From NCBI RefSeq assembly GCF_014493765.1, contig NZ_JACTVJ010000010.1, positions 434,001-498,000 on the forward strand: DNA of 64,000 nucleotides, written 5' to 3'. The position numbers were made by a program, and so were the translations under genes. The notes beneath the pieces are model-generated. The model saw only the letters and a list, made by a program, of their open reading frames with translations. It searched no databases and had not been told where the DNA came from. This document shows positions 61,259-64,000 of this stretch, piece by piece. This DNA comes from Streptomyces polyasparticus. Its GTDB lineage: Bacteria; Actinomycetota; Actinomycetes; Streptomycetales; Streptomycetaceae. Each line of letters starts with the position of its first letter. Within the stretch, counting starts at the first letter, position 1.

Positions 61259-61747
61259 TCAGGTGTAATCGGCCGTGGAGCGCACCTCGCCGAAGCGCGG
61301 GAAGGTGCGCTCCACGGCGAATGCGTGCTCGTCCGCGGCCAGGCCGGACATCGCGTCGGACACGAACTCGAGCTCGTAGCCGTGGTCCGCCGCGGCCCGG
61401 GCCGTGGACTCGACGCCCATCGTGGTGACCAGACCGGCCAGCACCAGCGTGTCCACGTCGAGCTTGCGCAACTGCTCGTCCAGACCGGTGCCGTAGAACG
61501 CGCCGATCGTGCGCTTGACCACCACGATGTCGCCTTCGTGCACCAGACCGTCGGCGAAATCGCTGCCCGGCGGCTGCTCGGCGACGTTCGGGCGGTCCAC
61601 GCGGACCTGCACCACCGGCCGTCCCTCCGCACGGAACGCCCGGGCCAGCTCGCGGCAGCGCCCCAGCACGTCCTCGCCGGAGTGCGGGGCCAGCGGCAGG
61701 GCGATGATGCGCGGCATGAGATCGATGAGGATCAACGCGGAGGTCAT
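61259..61747 (-). CDS. Isochorismatase-family hydrolase without the catalytic Cys
   Basis: 162 aa. The acid and Lys of the triad are present (ALILIDLMPR and VVVKRTIGAF). The nucleophile position reads T-T-M-G-V-E-S-T-A-R, with Gly where Cys is expected. E. coli YecD-type members have the same replacement. Hydrolytic activity is therefore doubtful. It lies 42 bp downstream of the SnoaL-like gene on the same strand. Confidence 0.82.
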   Translation of the reverse strand: MTSALILIDLMPRIIALPLAPHSGEDVLGRCRELARAFRAEGRPVVQVRVDRPNVAEQPPGSDFADGLVHEGDIVVVKRTIGAFYGTGLDEQLRKLDVDTLVLAGLVTTMGVESTARAAADHGYELEFVSDAMSGLAADEHAFAVERTFPRFGEVRSTADYT

Positions 61748-61789
61748 GGTGCCCGATCCTAGGGCGACACATAATCGCGGCGGAACGTC

Positions 61790-62248
61790 TCAGACGGGCA
61801 GCGCCCCCAACTGCCGCAGCTGGCCCAGGACATCGACCACACCCCACACCTCGGCGATCCGCCCCTCGGCGAAGCGCAGGACGAACATCTCGTCGTACGT
61901 GACGGAGCGTCCGGTCGGTGCGAGGCCGCGGTAGTCGCCCAGGTGCGTACCGGTCACCTTGTTCCGCGCCACGACCTTGTCGCCCTCGGCGATCAGATCC
62001 TGGATGTGCACCTGGAGGTCGGGAAACGCCTGCAGCAGCGTCGGCCACACCCGGCGGAACGCTTCGAGCCCCGACAGCTCGCTCGGCACCGGCGCGTGGA
62101 AGACGAGCTCGGGGTCGACGTACTCCTGAATCGCCTTGTCGATCACTTCGGCGTCACGACTGTTCACCACATCGTGGAAACGCCGGAAGAGCTCCTTGTT
62201 GCGCTCGGTGGTCTGCGCGGACTGCTGGGGTGCTGCGTTGTGCGACAT
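61790..62248 (-). CDS. SnoaL-like ester cyclase family protein
   Basis: 152 aa. The core is NKELFRRFHDVVNSRDAEVIDKAIQEYVDPELVFHAPVP, LQAFPDLQVHIQDLIAEGDKVVARNKVTGTHLGDYRG and GRSVTYDEMFVLRFAEGRIAEVWGVVDVLGQLRQLG. The fold includes polyketide cyclases, but small stand-alone members often have other or unknown roles. There is no polyketide cluster nearby. Confidence 0.85.
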   Translation of the reverse strand: MSHNAAPQQSAQTTERNKELFRRFHDVVNSRDAEVIDKAIQEYVDPELVFHAPVPSELSGLEAFRRVWPTLLQAFPDLQVHIQDLIAEGDKVVARNKVTGTHLGDYRGLAPTGRSVTYDEMFVLRFAEGRIAEVWGVVDVLGQLRQLGALPV

Positions 62249-62398
62249 GGGATGCTCCTGCGGGCTCGTCGTCGGTCACCGTCATTTCCGAAGTGGCTGT
62301 CACCTCTGTGACGAGGCGGGCCGCTCTGCTGTGACATCCCGCGCTGCCTCTGTCCGCCGGCCCGTAGAACCTCCGGCCCCGTAGACTCACCGCCCACC

Positions 62399-62917
62399 AT
62401 GACCCCTGTCACCGTCGACATCCGCAAGTACGACGGCCGTTGCAGTGCGCGCTGGTCCGCGCGGCGGCTCGGTGCCGATGACCACGGCACCTGGCTCGCC
62501 ACCGCCGAGGGCGTCCGGGTGAGCTCGGCGGACGGCGGGTGGGTCACACGGTTCCCGTACGTCATGCTCGTGCCCGAGGACGCCTGGTGGACGGCCACCT
62601 TCTGCCGTCCGCCGGGGCCCGAGGTCTACTGCGACGTGTGCACGCCCGCGCAGTGGTCGGCGGACGGAACCGAGGTGCGCATGGTCGACCTGGACCTCGA
62701 TGTCGTACGGCTGCGGGGTGTGCCGCCGCACATCGAGGACGAGGAGGAGTTCGCCGCCCACCGGCTGCGATTCGGTTACCCGGACGAGGTCGTCGCCGAG
62801 GCCCGCAAGGCCTGCGCCCGGCTGTACGCGGCAGTCCGCCGGGAGTCCGGTGCGGCACTGTTCACCTCGGTGTATCCGAGCTGGCTGGCCCGCGCGGAGC
62901 GCACGCACGGCACCTGA
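62399..62917 (+). CDS. DUF402-family protein
   Basis: 172 aa. KYDGRCSARWSARRLGADDHGTWLA, WWTATFCRPPGPEVYCDVCTPAQW and VRMVDLDLDVVRLRG with an acidic DEEEFAAH helix match DUF402, a family that includes FomD-type nucleotide hydrolases. The acidic D-L-D-L-D strand would bind metal. It is 12 bp from the next gene, so they are probably co-transcribed. Confidence 0.8.
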   Translation: MTPVTVDIRKYDGRCSARWSARRLGADDHGTWLATAEGVRVSSADGGWVTRFPYVMLVPEDAWWTATFCRPPGPEVYCDVCTPAQWSADGTEVRMVDLDLDVVRLRGVPPHIEDEEEFAAHRLRFGYPDEVVAEARKACARLYAAVRRESGAALFTSVYPSWLARAERTHGT

Positions 62918-62929
62918 GATCCTGGCCCG

Positions 62930-63652
62930 ATGAAGATCGCTGCCGCCCAGTTCTCCGGCACGCCCGCGGACATCCACGCCAACGTCCGTACGATGACCGC
63001 CCTCGCGGACCGGGCCATCGGCCAGGGCGCCGAGCTGATCGTCTTCCCCGAAATGGCGCTCACCGGATACGAGTTGGAGGCCATCCGCAAGGATCCGGAC
63101 CTGCTGGCCCGGCACGACGACCCCCGCCTGGACGCGCTGCGCTCGTGCGGCATCGCCACGGTCGTCAACGCCGCCGCCCCGACCGACGGGCCGCGGCCTG
63201 CCATCGAGACCTTCGTCTTCGGACCCGACGGCGAGCTGCTCACCACGTACCGCAAGCAGCATCTCTTCGAGCACGAACAGGAGATCTTCGCGGCAGGCGA
63301 GAGCGACGGCCGCTTCACCTACGGCGGGCTGCGCTTCGCCCTCGCCACCTGCTACGACAACCACTTCGACGCCCTCACCTCGCGCGGCGCCGCCGACGGG
63401 TGCGAGGTCCATCTGGCCAGTTCCCTCTACGGAACCGGCGGCGGTGTGCAGGAGCGGGCGAGCGTGTACCCGGGGATCGCCCGCACCACCGGCCTGTATG
63501 TCGTCCTCGCCAATCACGTGGGAGCGGCGGGACCGTGGACCGGCTGCGGCGGCTCCGGGGTGTGGGCGCCGGGCGGTGAGCTGCTCGCGGAGGCGGACGA
63601 CCGCACGGCGACGGTGGTGACCGCCGACGTGGGCGGTGCGAGTTCGCTGTGA
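62930..63652 (+). CDS. Carbon-nitrogen hydrolase (nitrilase superfamily)
   Basis: 240 aa. The catalytic Glu is in IVFPEMALTGYE, Lys in TYRKQHLFEHE and Cys in LATCYDNHFD. The protein hydrolyses an amide or nitrile; the substrate is unknown. Its stop overlaps a possible GTG start of the kinase fragment at 63649 (GTGA). Confidence 0.88.
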   Translation: MKIAAAQFSGTPADIHANVRTMTALADRAIGQGAELIVFPEMALTGYELEAIRKDPDLLARHDDPRLDALRSCGIATVVNAAAPTDGPRPAIETFVFGPDGELLTTYRKQHLFEHEQEIFAAGESDGRFTYGGLRFALATCYDNHFDALTSRGAADGCEVHLASSLYGTGGGVQERASVYPGIARTTGLYVVLANHVGAAGPWTGCGGSGVWAPGGELLAEADDRTATVVTADVGGASSL

Positions 63653-64000
63653 ATCCGGCCCGCCCGGACCGACCCGGCCGCCCGGCGCACGCCGATCACC
63701 TGGGCCGATGCGCCGGGCAGGCCCGCATCGTCCTGGCCGCGCTGGGCCTCGCCGGCTGGTTCGCCGTACGAGCCGGGCTGCGTCCACTGCGCAGGATCGA
63801 GTCGACCGCGGCGGCCATCGCATCCGGCGACCTGACCCACCGCGTCCCCGAACTCGCCGGCCCCCGCACCGAATTGGGCCGCCTGTCCACCTCGCTCAAC
63901 GGCATGCTGGACCGCATCGAGGCCGGAGATGCCGCACGCGACGACGCGCAGCGGCGGATGCGCCGGTTCATCGCGGACGTCAGCCACGAACTGCGTACCC
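63649..64000 (+). CDS. Histidine kinase fragment, N-terminally truncated, cut by window end
   Basis: About 117 codons are open from a GTG at 63649. It begins with a low-complexity NPARPDRPGRPAHADHLG and goes straight into a membrane helix (IVLAALGLAGWFAV), then HAMP (GLRPLRRIESTAAAIASGDLTHRVPE...LGRLSTSLNGMLDRIE) and the HisKA start FIADVSHELRT. The first membrane helix and periplasmic sensor typical of the class are missing. It may be a 5'-truncated gene that happens to overlap the nitrilase stop. Confidence 0.7.
   Translation, partial: MNPARPDRPGRPAHADHLGRCAGQARIVLAALGLAGWFAVRAGLRPLRRIESTAAAIASGDLTHRVPELAGPRTELGRLSTSLNGMLDRIEAGDAARDDAQRRMRRFIADVSHELRT

Overview
The window is about 70% GC. 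It has GTG and ATGA/GTGA-overlapping starts, many TetR/AraC/GntR regulators, Tat and lipoprotein signals, and a DUF397/ATPase pair. These features fit a Streptomyces (or close relative) chromosome, probably outside the most conserved core. No rRNA, tRNA, CRISPR array or complete insertion sequence was seen.

Layout. 1-8.5 kb: a threonine-to-glycine operon (tdh, kbl) followed by a LysR gene cut by the window edge, a secreted membrane-anchored protein, a D-Ala-D-Ala carboxypeptidase, an acyl-CoA ligase, a GH114-like lipoprotein and a phosphatase. 8.2-15.4 kb: regulators (DUF397, ATPase, AraC, TetR), a nitrate/nitrite transporter and small enzymes, several with clear operators. 15.8-25.9 kb: a coherent sugar-acid/polysaccharide locus. 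An enolase-superfamily enzyme faces a GntR regulator, a sugar ABC importer (binding protein plus two permeases), a Gfo/Idh/MocA oxidoreductase, a TIM-barrel isomerase and two secreted PL14-type lyases, the second with a CBM6 domain. Two matching GAATTCATTC palindromes bracket the divergent promoter. 26-45 kb: a DUF6193 gene between short repeats, a Na+/H+ antiporter, a CoA-transferase-like protein, an LLM oxidoreductase, a PL8 lyase, redox enzymes, an aminoglycoside-phosphotransferase-like protein, an LCP protein and a macrodomain protein. 44.2-46.4 kb: a TetR gene facing a stand-alone P450 that closely resembles the haem domain of the self-sufficient CYP102 (BM3) enzymes, with a perfect 20-bp operator between them. 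46.4-50.5 kb: three decayed genes, a two-component system and a broken nuclease gene. 50.5-54.7 kb: an ABC exporter, a membrane serine hydrolase and its TetR. 55.7-60.6 kb: four CNNM/HlyC-type membrane proteins arranged as two long+short pairs. 60.8-64 kb: small enzymes, a nitrilase, and the start of a sensor kinase that lacks its sensor part.

The most unusual observation is a pair of short palindromic elements (3887-3940 and 52293-52376) with related ends. Each is flanked by a 3-bp direct repeat (TCA/TCA and TGA/TGA) and sits exactly at a stop codon between two convergent genes that would otherwise be only 2-5 bp apart. They look like MITE-type mobile hairpins that insert at stop codons and supply a bidirectional terminator. 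Other leads are imperfect tandem copies of gene 3' ends (44104-44263, 14252-14289), a candidate membrane-sorting tail shared by two secreted paralogs, and the duplicated CNNM pair.
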